From assembly GCA_004297235.1 (NCBI GenBank), contig SCUR01000045.1:1-7473 (forward strand): a stretch of DNA of 7,473 bases. The letters are read 5' to 3'. The position numbers were made by a program, and so were the translations under genes. Below the pieces are notes generated by a model, which saw only the letters and a list, made by a program, of their open reading frames with translations, made no database searches and was not told the origin of the DNA. The stretch is from Candidatus Manganitrophaceae bacterium (GTDB lineage: Bacteria > Nitrospirota > Nitrospiria > SBBL01 > Manganitrophaceae). Position 1 is the first letter of the stretch, and every line of letters begins with the position of its first letter. This document shows positions 1 through 6,106 of the stretch, one piece after another.

Positions 1-731
1 ATGATCGCTCCCCCCTCGGTCACGGCAAGATGCCGGACCCCTTTGGTCGCCATGATCTCATTGGCCTCCTGGATCGTTCGCGAGATATCGATATCCAGCA
101 CCGGCGTGTTCATGATGACGCCGACCGGGATTTTAGACGCGGAGAGCCCATAGCCGATCACCTTTCGGACCAGATCGGTCTCGGTGAGAATGCCGACATA
201 GCGCCCGTCGTCGGCGACCATGAGCGATCCGATCTTCTTCTCGTCCATTTTTCGGGCCGCTTCTTGAGCCGTCGCGAACGCTTCAATGGTCTGAATGTCT
301 CGACGAACGAGGACGGTCAGCGGCTTGACGATATCGCTCATGGCGTGCAGGGGACTCTTTTTGTCCATCGAGAAGTGCCGAACGAGATCGCGAACGGAGA
401 TCATTCCGACGATCTTTCCCTTTTCGGAAACGGCGAGATGCCGGATGCCGTTCAGGTGCATGAAGTGATTCGCTTCGAGCGGCGTTTTTTCGATATCGAT
501 GTCGATGAGGGGGGCATGCATCATAGAGCGGGCGGGAGTTTCGAGGGGGACTTCCTTGGTCAGCCCTTTTCGGACGAGATCGCTCTCTGTAATAATACCG
601 ATGTACTCTCCCTGCTCTTCCACAAACACAGAGCCGATCTTGTGGCGTCGCATCATCCGGGCCGTCTCAACCAGGGTGGTCATCGGGCCGGTTTTCTTTA
701 TGTCGGCGTGAATCAGCTCTTTCAATGACAT
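1..731 (-). CDS. Tandem CBS-domain protein (two Bateman modules), 3' end outside window
   Basis: The minus strand reads as 243 open codons from ATG at 731-729, beginning MSLKELIHADIKKTGPM, and continues past the window edge. Four CBS domains follow one another at roughly residues 7-57, 66-119, 131-191 and 202 onward. Each visible repeat has the CBS pattern: a GS-phi-phi-V or RHLAV strand, then G-phi-(I/L)-(T/S)-x-x-DLVR. Copies 1 and 3 share (S/T)DLVRK, while copies 2 and 4 share G(I/V)RHLAV, so the protein looks like a duplicated two-CBS (Bateman) unit. CBS pairs normally bind adenosine nucleotides and regulate a partner; no catalytic, DNA-binding or membrane domain is seen in the visible part, so the effector function is unknown. 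The start is supported by AAGGAGG at 744-738, six bases upstream. It is divergent from moaC. An extra C-terminal domain beyond base 1 cannot be excluded. Confidence 0.93.
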   Translation of the reverse strand, partial: MSLKELIHADIKKTGPMTTLVETARMMRRHKIGSVFVEEQGEYIGIITESDLVRKGLTKEVPLETPARSMMHAPLIDIDIEKTPLEANHFMHLNGIRHLAVSEKGKIVGMISVRDLVRHFSMDKKSPLHAMSDIVKPLTVLVRRDIQTIEAFATAQEAARKMDEKKIGSLMVADDGRYVGILTETDLVRKVIGYGLSASKIPVGVIMNTPVLDIDISRTIQEANEIMATKGVRHLAVTEGGAI

Positions 732-760
732 CCGTGTCCTCCTTCAGACAATCGTTCGGA

Positions 761-789
761 ATGATATCTAAATGTCCCTATTCTGTCAA
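761..789 (-). promoter_or_regulatory. Sigma70-type promoter for the CBS-domain gene
   Basis: On the minus strand TTGACA (789-784) is a perfect -35 box. It is followed after exactly 17 bases by TATCAT (766-761), a 5/6 match to the -10 consensus. Transcription would begin near 754, giving a leader of about 23 nt that contains the AAGGAGG ribosome binding site. This is seen directly in the sequence; activity is inferred. Confidence 0.72.
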
Positions 790-798
790 CCGAAGTAC

Positions 799-830
799 CT
801 TAATCGATCCCCATTGATTAAGAAGGGGAT
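799..830. repeat. Overlapping inverted repeats between divergent promoters (candidate operator)
   Basis: CTTAATC at 799-805 pairs perfectly with GATTAAG at 816-822 (7 bp, 10-base spacer). An interleaved pair, ATCCCC at 807-812 with GGGGAT at 825-830, forms a second 6-bp inverted repeat. The two share the middle of the element and so would be mutually exclusive as hairpins. The element lies upstream of both -35 boxes (784-789 minus, 870-875 plus), a suitable place for a regulator controlling both transcription units. No known operator is recognised. Confidence 0.4.
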
Positions 831-869
831 TCTATGGAAGGACCCTCGTGTTTTCCAGTACCGACTTTG

Positions 870-898
870 TTGACACTCAACCGATCCTATGTTAGACT
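870..898 (+). promoter_or_regulatory. Sigma70-type promoter for the moaC operon
   Basis: TTGACA at 870-875 is a perfect -35 box, and 17 bases later TAGACT (893-898) matches four of six -10 positions. The predicted start is near 905, leaving a leader of about 55 nt before moaC, too short for a molybdenum cofactor riboswitch. An in-frame ATG at 889 lies at the promoter -10 region and so would not be transcribed. Confidence 0.65.
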
Positions 899-947
899 CT
901 GCCGGAAATTTCTGCTGCTTTATCTATATCTTAAGAAATGATCCTGC

Positions 948-953
948 AGGAGG
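948..953 (+). promoter_or_regulatory. Ribosome binding site fixing the moaC start
   Basis: AGGAGG lies seven bases before ATG 961 and decides in favour of that start over the upstream in-frame ATG at 889. The first four bases of the site form the right end of a perfect 10-base palindrome, TCCTGCAGGA, at 942-951. Confidence 0.8.
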
Positions 954-960
954 CGCCGAC

Positions 961-1470
961 ATGGCAGATGCCGAATTAACTCACTTCAATCAAGAAGGCC
1001 GCGCGAGAATGGTCGATGTCTCCGGAAAAGCGGAGACACATCGGACCGCGGTGGCCACCGGCATGGTCTACATGAAACCGGAGACATTGGCCCGAATTCA
1101 GGAAGGGCAAATTGCCAAGGGGGACGTCCTCGCCGTGGCCCAGGTGGCCGGGGTGATGGGAGCAAAACGGACGCCCGACCTGATCCCGATGTGCCATCCG
1201 CTTCTCCTGACCAACGTCGACATCCATTTCGAGATCCACCCCGCGGAAAAAGGAGGACCGGCAGCGATCGAAATCAGCGCGACTGTCAAAACCTCCGGCC
1301 AAACCGGCGTTGAAATGGAAGCGGTCACCGCCGTCTCGGTGACCGCACTGACGATTTATGATATGTGCAAAGCCATCGATAAAGGGATCAGTTTCGGCCA
1401 GATCGGCCTCCTTTCCAAAAGCGGCGGCAAGTCAGGCACCTATACCCGTCCCGAGCCCTTCCCGAAATGA
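961..1470 (+). CDS. moaC: Cyclic pyranopterin monophosphate synthase MoaC
   Basis: This enzyme acts in the first stage of molybdenum cofactor synthesis, converting the MoaA product (3',8-cyclo-7,8-dihydro-GTP) to cyclic pyranopterin monophosphate in the cytoplasm. The 169-residue protein is close to the family length of about 160. Family signatures are all present: HFN at 8-10, MVDVS at 17-21, IPMCHPL with M77-C78-H79, a VKT-G-TGVEMEA block, and DMCKAIDK at 134-141. D134 and K137 correspond to the catalytic Asp128 and Lys131 of the E. coli enzyme. The C-terminal KSGGKSG is also typical. The start is set by AGGAGG at 948-953; the 24-codon longer form would begin inside the promoter. Its stop overlaps the next start as ATGA, suggesting translational coupling to the ABC transporter genes. 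No other molybdenum cofactor gene is in the window. Confidence 0.97.
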   Translation: MADAELTHFNQEGRARMVDVSGKAETHRTAVATGMVYMKPETLARIQEGQIAKGDVLAVAQVAGVMGAKRTPDLIPMCHPLLLTNVDIHFEIHPAEKGGPAAIEISATVKTSGQTGVEMEAVTAVSVTALTIYDMCKAIDKGISFGQIGLLSKSGGKSGTYTRPEPFPK

Positions 1471-2720
1471 TTCAGATTGAGCACCTCACAAAAGAATATG
1501 CCTCCAGCCGAAAAGCAGTCGACGATATCAGCTTTCAAGTTCAATCGGGCGAGGTCTTCGGGTTTCTCGGCCCGAACGGGGCCGGCAAGACGACGACCAT
1601 CAAAATTTTAACGACCCTCCTCCGTCCCACTTCCGGCACCGTCCGGGTGGCCGGCTATAACGTCGTCGAAAATCCACTGGCCGTTCGAATGTCGTTCGGG
1701 TATGTCGGCCAGCAGAGCGGCGTCGATCCCGCGATGACGGTCCGTGAGAATCTTCTGCTTCAAGGCAAGCTCTATCATCTCCCTTCATCGACCCTCCAGG
1801 AACGGATCACTTTTCTGCTCGATCTCTTTGATATGAAAAGTGCAATCGATCTCTGGGTCGGCGCGTTGTCGGGAGGAATGAAGCGAAAATTGGACATCGC
1901 CACCGCGTTGATCCATCAGCCGAAGCTCCTTTTTCTCGACGAGCCGACGCTGGGTCTCGATCCGCAAAGCCGCACCGATCTTTGGAACTACCTCCGACGC
2001 CTCAATCGAGAACAGGGGGTCACCCTCTTTTTAACGACGCATTATCTGGATGAAGTCGATCAATTGGCGCACCGCGTCGGAATCTTGAATCATGGCAAAG
2101 TCCAAAAGATCGGGACGCCGGATCAATTGAAAGACAGCCTCGGCGCCGACTGTATCCACCTCACCTTCAAACAGCCCCTCTCGGAACCGGTCATTGCTTT
2201 CTTTCGACAAAAGGACTGGATTAAAGAGGTCATCCGTCAAGAAAAACAGATTCGTCTCTACCTCGAAAACGGGAAGGGGGCCCTTCCCCGCGTGCTGCAG
2301 TGTGTGGAAGAGCAGGGTTTGACCGCAGAGACCGTGGTTCTGACCCGTCCCACCTTCGATGACGTTTTCCTCAAATACACGGGGAAGAGTTTTCCGGACG
2401 AGGACAAAAAAGAGAGCGATTCCTCCAACTGGGGCTCCTGGGGAAAGAAATGGAACAACGACTCCGGAAAAAATGAATGGGGCAAACAATGGCAAAAAGA
2501 AGGGGAGTCGGGGAAAGAGGGGAACAAGGAGTGGCCGAAGAAAGACTCCGACGCCGGGGGAGAGTGGAAGAATCAGTGGAACCAGGGTGGAACAACAAAC
2601 ACCCCGTCCGAAACTCCTGCGAAGCCGGAAGCGCCCTCCGAAAAAAAATGGCCGCAAGGGGAGTGGCCCCAGGGCGGCCGGGGTGAATGGAAGAAGGATC
2701 AGGGATGGAACAAGAAGTAG
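1467..2720 (+). CDS. ABC-2 type exporter ATP-binding protein (DrrA-like) with W/K-rich C-terminal tail
   Basis: This is the nucleotide-binding subunit of an ABC exporter, on the cytoplasmic face of the inner membrane, and should power the permease encoded next. Residues 1-225 are a complete ATPase domain: Walker A GPNGAGKT at 35-42, Q-loop Gln at 82-83, signature LSGGM at 134-138, Walker B LLFLDEP at 154-160, and H-loop His192. Residues 226-306 form the usual DrrA-type C-terminal region, ending in PTFDDVFLKYTGK. The family normally stops near there (about 310-330 residues), but this protein continues to 417. The extra part is hydrophilic and low in complexity, with 12 tryptophans. The start forms ATGA with the moaC stop and has no clear Shine-Dalgarno sequence, so coupling is likely. 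The stop overlaps the permease start by 16 nt. The substrate is not evident; drug, lipid and polysaccharide exporters all use this fold. Confidence 0.95.
   Translation: MIQIEHLTKEYASSRKAVDDISFQVQSGEVFGFLGPNGAGKTTTIKILTTLLRPTSGTVRVAGYNVVENPLAVRMSFGYVGQQSGVDPAMTVRENLLLQGKLYHLPSSTLQERITFLLDLFDMKSAIDLWVGALSGGMKRKLDIATALIHQPKLLFLDEPTLGLDPQSRTDLWNYLRRLNREQGVTLFLTTHYLDEVDQLAHRVGILNHGKVQKIGTPDQLKDSLGADCIHLTFKQPLSEPVIAFFRQKDWIKEVIRQEKQIRLYLENGKGALPRVLQCVEEQGLTAETVVLTRPTFDDVFLKYTGKSFPDEDKKESDSSNWGSWGKKWNNDSGKNEWGKQWQKEGESGKEGNKEWPKKDSDAGGEWKNQWNQGGTTNTPSETPAKPEAPSEKKWPQGEWPQGGRGEWKKDQGWNKK
2397..2720 (+). repeat. Tryptophan-rich degenerate repeat region in the ABC ATPase tail
   Basis: Codons for residues 311-417 encode an apparently disordered tail dominated by W, K, G, E, N, Q and S. 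Tryptophans fall at 322, 325, 329, 338, 342, 356, 367, 371, 395, 400, 408 and 414. A degenerate unit (G/N/K)-E-W-x-(K/N/Q) recurs with its EW pair at 337, 355, 366, 399 and 407. Pairs spaced three or four apart (322/325, 325/329, 338/342, 367/371) also recur. The plus strand is strongly purine-rich here; bases 2461-2520 are 48/60 purine. The repeats are imperfect at DNA level, so this is not a recent tandem expansion. Confidence 0.85.
2694..2698 (+). promoter_or_regulatory. Ribosome binding site for the ABC permease, inside the ATPase gene
   Basis: AAGGA sits six bases before ATG 2705 and favours that start over the in-frame ATG at 2687, which has only a G-rich stretch directly abutting it. 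The site is made from the last codons of the ATPase tail, tying the end of that reading frame to translation of its partner. Confidence 0.55.
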
Positions 2721-3523
2721 TCACGGCGTCGGCCCCCCCGGCGATACCGAGCGCACCGGTCAAATGGCTGGTGGCGGACACCGCAGCGCTCCTCAAAAAA
2801 TATCTTCTGATGACCTGGAGAATGCCGATCTGGACCTTCTTCGGGCTCATCCAGCCGCTGCTTTGGTTGATTATTTTCGGCCAGCTCTTTAAAAACCTCT
2901 CGCGTCTCCCCGGATTTCCCGAAGCCGATTACATTCAGTTCCTGGCTCCCGGCATCATCGTCATGACCGTGCTGTTCGGCTCGTCCTGGTCGGGGGTGAA
3001 CTTGCTTCGGGATCTGACCTTCGGCATCATGGAAAAACTTTTGGTTGCGCCGATCTCCCGAACCGCCATTGTAATGAGCCGTCTGTTGCATGCCGGGCTG
3101 ACGGTCGTCATCCAAGTCTTTCTTTTGGTCGGCGTGGCCGCGCTGCTCGGCGCCGGCTTTCCGCGCGGGATGGGTCTTTTCTGGATTTGGGTCGCTGTGC
3201 TTTTTCTCGCGATCGGATTTTCCGCTGTCTCCAATGCCCTGGCGATGATCCTCAAAAAAGAAGAGCCGCTGGTGGTCATGGGGAACATGCTGACCCTGCC
3301 GCTTCTTTTCTTCTCCCCGGCGCTGGTGCCGACCGATTTTATGCCGGGCTGGATGCAGATGATCAGCCGGATCAATCCGGCGACCTATGGGGTCGAAGCG
3401 GTGCGCGCCTGTTATCGAGGCGCATTCGAATCATTCTTCTGGATCAGCATGGGAGTGCTCACATTATTCATGTTGATCTCGGTCATCTCGGCCGTTTCTA
3501 TCTTTAGTCAGGATCGCTCGTAG
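2705..3523 (+). CDS. ABC-2 type exporter permease (DrrB-like)
   Basis: This is the membrane subunit of the exporter, expected to pair with the preceding ATPase. The 272-residue protein has a short hydrophilic N-terminus and six hydrophobic segments, at roughly 43-61, 79-100, 126-148, 155-178, 190-210 and 240-265. ABC-2 family marks include a G-I-MEKLLVAPISR coupling-helix motif at 107-119 and the FSPALVPTDFMP...RINPATYGVEAVRA region before the last membrane segment. The frame is open from ATG 2687 (six extra residues), but the better-spaced AAGGA supports 2705. It overlaps the ATPase gene by 16 nt and is followed 11 nt later by the phosphatase gene. The substrate cannot be read from the sequence. 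Confidence 0.94.
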   Translation: MEQEVVTASAPPAIPSAPVKWLVADTAALLKKYLLMTWRMPIWTFFGLIQPLLWLIIFGQLFKNLSRLPGFPEADYIQFLAPGIIVMTVLFGSSWSGVNLLRDLTFGIMEKLLVAPISRTAIVMSRLLHAGLTVVIQVFLLVGVAALLGAGFPRGMGLFWIWVAVLFLAIGFSAVSNALAMILKKEEPLVVMGNMLTLPLLFFSPALVPTDFMPGWMQMISRINPATYGVEAVRACYRGAFESFFWISMGVLTLFMLISVISAVSIFSQDRS

Positions 3524-3534
3524 CATTTTCGACA

Positions 3535-4164
3535 ATGAGAACAAAAGAACAAGCGACATCATTCTTATTCCTCCGCCACGGCGCAACCGACTTCCCGGAG
3601 AATCGATATTACTGCGATACGGTGGAAGACCCTGCACTCAATACCGTCGGAATCAAACAGGCGGCCGGTTGGCCGGACCGGCTGAAGGGAAAGTCCATCA
3701 ACGCGCTGTATGCGAGTCCTTCGAGGCGGACGCAAGAGACGGCCCGGCCGACGGCCAAACAGTTGAACTTAAAGATCGAAACCCTCGAAGGTTTAAGGGA
3801 GCGGACCTTCGGGTCTTGGGACGGACTGACGAACGAGATCATTCAACAACGCTTCCCGGCCGAGTGGTCCGCATGGAAGAAAGATCCGCTCCACTTCACC
3901 CCGTCGGGAGGGGAATCGCTCGCCGGCTTTGCGAAGCGGGTCGATGAGACGATTCAGACCCTCTTGACCCGTCATGCCGGTCAGACGGTCCTTCTGGTCA
4001 CGCATGTCGGACCGATCCGGATGATCGTCTCGGCGGCGCTGGGTGTGGCGATTGAAAATCATAAACGGCTCGTGGTCGGCTCCTGCTCGCTGACGCAGAT
4101 CGACTACACGGCCAGCTGGCCCAACTTGGTTTTTTTCTCACTCCGACCGGAATCATTTTCATGA
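3535..4164 (+). CDS. Histidine phosphatase superfamily (phosphoglycerate mutase-like) protein
   Basis: This is a cytoplasmic phosphomonoesterase or mutase of the branch-1 histidine phosphatase superfamily, 209 residues, a normal length. It has the catalytic LRHGAT motif with His15 as the phospho-acceptor, the SPSRRTQET motif at 61-69 with the conserved Arg65, a general-acid candidate Glu89 in LRERTFGSWDGLT, a GGES motif, and the second catalytic histidine His157 in VTHVGPIR. All core residues are present, so it should be active. GGES and the overall pattern are shared by alpha-ribazole phosphatases (CobC) and broad-specificity phosphatases, but no cobalamin gene is nearby, so no symbol is given. 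No strong ribosome binding site precedes ATG 3535, only 11 nt after the permease stop. The stop overlaps the methyltransferase start as ATGA. Confidence 0.92.
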   Translation: MRTKEQATSFLFLRHGATDFPENRYYCDTVEDPALNTVGIKQAAGWPDRLKGKSINALYASPSRRTQETARPTAKQLNLKIETLEGLRERTFGSWDGLTNEIIQQRFPAEWSAWKKDPLHFTPSGGESLAGFAKRVDETIQTLLTRHAGQTVLLVTHVGPIRMIVSAALGVAIENHKRLVVGSCSLTQIDYTASWPNLVFFSLRPESFS

Positions 4165-5243
4165 GGAGCCCCGTGAAAAGAAAAACAACCCCCCAAAAAA
4201 CTCAGAAGAATAAGACGGCGACGTCCCGCCGGAAAAAAAGCAATAACGAAAAAGAAACCTTCGATCCGATGAAGGTGATGAGCATCAGCTCCGCTTACTG
4301 GCAATCGAAGATCCTCCACACGGCGCAACGGTTGAACATCTTCACCCGGCTGAAGGATCGGACAGCGACGGTCGAGGAATTGGCCGCCGAAACGGGGGCC
4401 GACCCGCGCGGCCTGGACATCCTCCTGATCGCCGCGACGTCGATGGGGCTGCTCGATCGGAAAAAGGAGAAGTACCGAAACACCCCCTTTTCAAAAACAT
4501 TCTTGGTGAATGGAAGCCCTCGATACCAGGGAGGGATCGTGTCGATGTTCGACAGTTGGTACGGCGCCTGGGGCGATCTGGACCGGGCCGTCTTGACCGG
4601 AAAACCGGTCGTCGACAAACCGCACGACCAGGGTCCGGAAGCGGTCCGAAGCTACATCTATGGAATGCACTATCGCGCCATTGCGCAGGGAGAGCTCCTG
4701 GCCCGGAAAATTGATTTTTCGGGAAGAAGAAACCTGATCGACATCGCCGGAGGTCCCGGCACCTTCCTGATCAAATTTTGCGAGCGGAATCCTGAGCTCT
4801 CCGCAACCGTCTTCGATCTGCCTCAGACGCTGGAGATCACACGGGAGATCGTCGGCTCCTTCGGGATGCTCGCTCGAATCACCCTGAAGCCGGGAAATTA
4901 TCTGGAAGACTCTTTCGGCAAAGGATATGACTCCCTTCTGCTCTCCTCGATGTTTAATCAGGAGTCTCCGCAGGTGATCAAAGAGATTTTCCGGAAAGCC
5001 TATGAAGCGCTCGATTCAAAGGGGATGATCCTCATTCAAGATCAAATGCTCAATCGAGAGAAAACCGGCCCCATGCTTTCGGCGTTGATTGGGGTCAACC
5101 AGCTGATCCATACCCCGGGGGGCGCGGCCTACTCGGAGAAAGAGCTGGCCGACTGGATGAAGGAGATCGGCTTTAGGAAGATTAAACAGGTCCCTCTTCC
5201 TTCACCGAGTCCGTTCACCGTGATCGTCGGAGAGAAACCCTAA
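4161..5243 (+). CDS. SAM-dependent methyltransferase, COMT/hydroxyneurosporene-type fold
   Basis: This 360-residue protein has the two-part build of the plant-COMT/CrtF/BchU methyltransferases. A winged-helix dimerisation domain at about 45-115 contains TVEELAAETGADPRGLDILL. It is followed by a Rossmann-fold SAM-binding domain with motif I DIAGGPGTF at 194-202 and an acidic VFDLPQ strand. SAM binding is well supported; the methyl acceptor is unknown. In COMT-type O-methyltransferases the segment after the fourth strand usually reads LH-x-W/E and carries the catalytic His. Here it reads SSMFNQESP with Asn266 at about that position. The first 36 residues are a lysine/arginine-rich, probably disordered extension. 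ATG 4161 overlaps the phosphatase stop; a GTG at 4173 four bases after AGGAG (4164-4168) and an ATG at 4269 are alternative starts. The stop codon overlaps an ATG as TAATG. Confidence 0.9.
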   Translation: MRSPVKRKTTPQKTQKNKTATSRRKKSNNEKETFDPMKVMSISSAYWQSKILHTAQRLNIFTRLKDRTATVEELAAETGADPRGLDILLIAATSMGLLDRKKEKYRNTPFSKTFLVNGSPRYQGGIVSMFDSWYGAWGDLDRAVLTGKPVVDKPHDQGPEAVRSYIYGMHYRAIAQGELLARKIDFSGRRNLIDIAGGPGTFLIKFCERNPELSATVFDLPQTLEITREIVGSFGMLARITLKPGNYLEDSFGKGYDSLLLSSMFNQESPQVIKEIFRKAYEALDSKGMILIQDQMLNREKTGPMLSALIGVNQLIHTPGGAAYSEKELADWMKEIGFRKIKQVPLPSPSPFTVIVGEKP

Positions 5244-5247
5244 TGTT

Positions 5248-5252
5248 AGGAG
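5248..5252 (+). promoter_or_regulatory. Ribosome binding site deciding the LolA-like start
   Basis: AGGAG lies eight bases before ATG 5261. The earlier in-frame ATG at 5243 overlaps the previous stop and would put this ribosome binding site inside the gene and six residues ahead of an otherwise standard signal peptide, so 5261 is preferred. Confidence 0.75.
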
Positions 5253-5260
5253 TAACGGCA

Positions 5261-6085
5261 ATGATTCGAAAAACAATCTATCTTCTATTGGCCCTCTTTC
5301 TGGCGGCAGGAAATGGGAGCGTCGCCTTTGCGGAAGAGGCCCCGGCTCCGTCCAATTCACCGACCGGAACCGAGATCATCAAAAAGTCGAGAGAGCTGAT
5401 CTATCAAATCGGCGACCAGAAGAACAAAGTCACGCTTCATCTTATCGAGAAAGACGGATCGAAAAAAAAGATCGAGGCAAGCCGCTTCTGGAAAAACTAT
5501 CGGGCGGAGGGAGGCTTGGACAGCAAGATGCTCCTGATCACCGATTTTCCTCCCGACTCGCGCGGAATCTCCTTCCTCATCTGGGATTACTCTCAAGAGA
5601 ATAAGACCGATGATCTCTGGCTTTATCTGCCGGCCCTCCGGATGGTCCGCCGCATTTCGGCTCAGGATCAGAACGATGCCTTCCTTGGATCGGACTTGAC
5701 CTTCGGGGATATGGGGCAGCGTCGGCTCGACGAAGACGAGCATAAGCTGCTGCGAGAAGAAGGTTATCTCGGCACCCAAACGTATGTGGTCGAAAGCGTT
5801 CCCAGGGAGAAAGAAAGCATCTACAGCAAAAAAATCTCCTGGATCTCAAAAGACAACTGGACCGTGCTTAAAACAGACTATTATGATCGCAACGGAAAGC
5901 TCCTCAAGAGACAAACGATCGAATGGCAGACGCTCAATAATTTCAACGTCTGGAAAAAAACGGAAGTGACCAATATCCAAAACGGTCACCGGACCATCTT
6001 TGAAGTGAGCGACCTCCACGTAAACGGGGGGCTTCAAGATGAAGATTTTACCGAGCGCTCTCTGAAGACCGGCATACGGAAATAG
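5261..6085 (+). CDS. Secreted LolA-like outer membrane lipoprotein-sorting family protein
   Basis: This 274-residue periplasmic protein belongs to the family annotated as outer membrane lipoprotein-sorting proteins (LolA-like fold, PF17131/COG2834 type), often found next to MMPL/RND exporters, as here. A signal peptide is clear: basic MIRK, a hydrophobic core from about residue 6 to 16, and a signal peptidase I site AFA|EE after residue 24. There is no lipobox cysteine, so the mature protein should be soluble. The diagnostic block runs from TDFPPDSRGISFL through DDLWLYLPALRMVRRI (117-132) to FLGSDLTFGDM (141-151). A LolA fold implies binding of a hydrophobic ligand such as a lipid or acyl chain; the actual cargo is unknown. 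It ends the packed gene run; 202 nt separate it from the MMPL gene, its probable partner. No terminator hairpin is seen after it. Confidence 0.92.
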   Translation: MIRKTIYLLLALFLAAGNGSVAFAEEAPAPSNSPTGTEIIKKSRELIYQIGDQKNKVTLHLIEKDGSKKKIEASRFWKNYRAEGGLDSKMLLITDFPPDSRGISFLIWDYSQENKTDDLWLYLPALRMVRRISAQDQNDAFLGSDLTFGDMGQRRLDEDEHKLLREEGYLGTQTYVVESVPREKESIYSKKISWISKDNWTVLKTDYYDRNGKLLKRQTIEWQTLNNFNVWKKTEVTNIQNGHRTIFEVSDLHVNGGLQDEDFTERSLKTGIRK

Positions 6086-6106
6086 GGATCCCTTCTGTCC
6101 GTCATT

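Noticed and set aside
30..728. Long plus-strand frame (232 codons) opposite the CBS gene
   Set aside because: It mirrors the minus-strand CBS gene, whose translation shows four clear CBS domains, a strong ribosome binding site and a near-consensus promoter. The plus-strand product is Asp/Arg/His-rich with no recognisable family.
889..960. 24-codon N-terminal extension of MoaC from ATG 889
   Set aside because: The ATG lies at the predicted promoter -10 region, the extra residues are not MoaC-like, and ATG 961 has an AGGAGG at ideal spacing.
2359..2892. Plus-strand frame of 177 codons across the tail of the ATPase gene, and the minus-strand frames opposite it
   Set aside because: Their lengths follow from the purine-rich, stop-poor composition of this stretch. 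They give Arg/Gly/Pro- or Phe/Leu/Ser-rich products with no domain and conflict with the well-supported ATPase and permease.
3535..4164. Naming the phosphatase cobC (alpha-ribazole phosphatase)
   Set aside because: The catalytic motifs are common to the whole superfamily and no cobalamin-synthesis gene is in the window.
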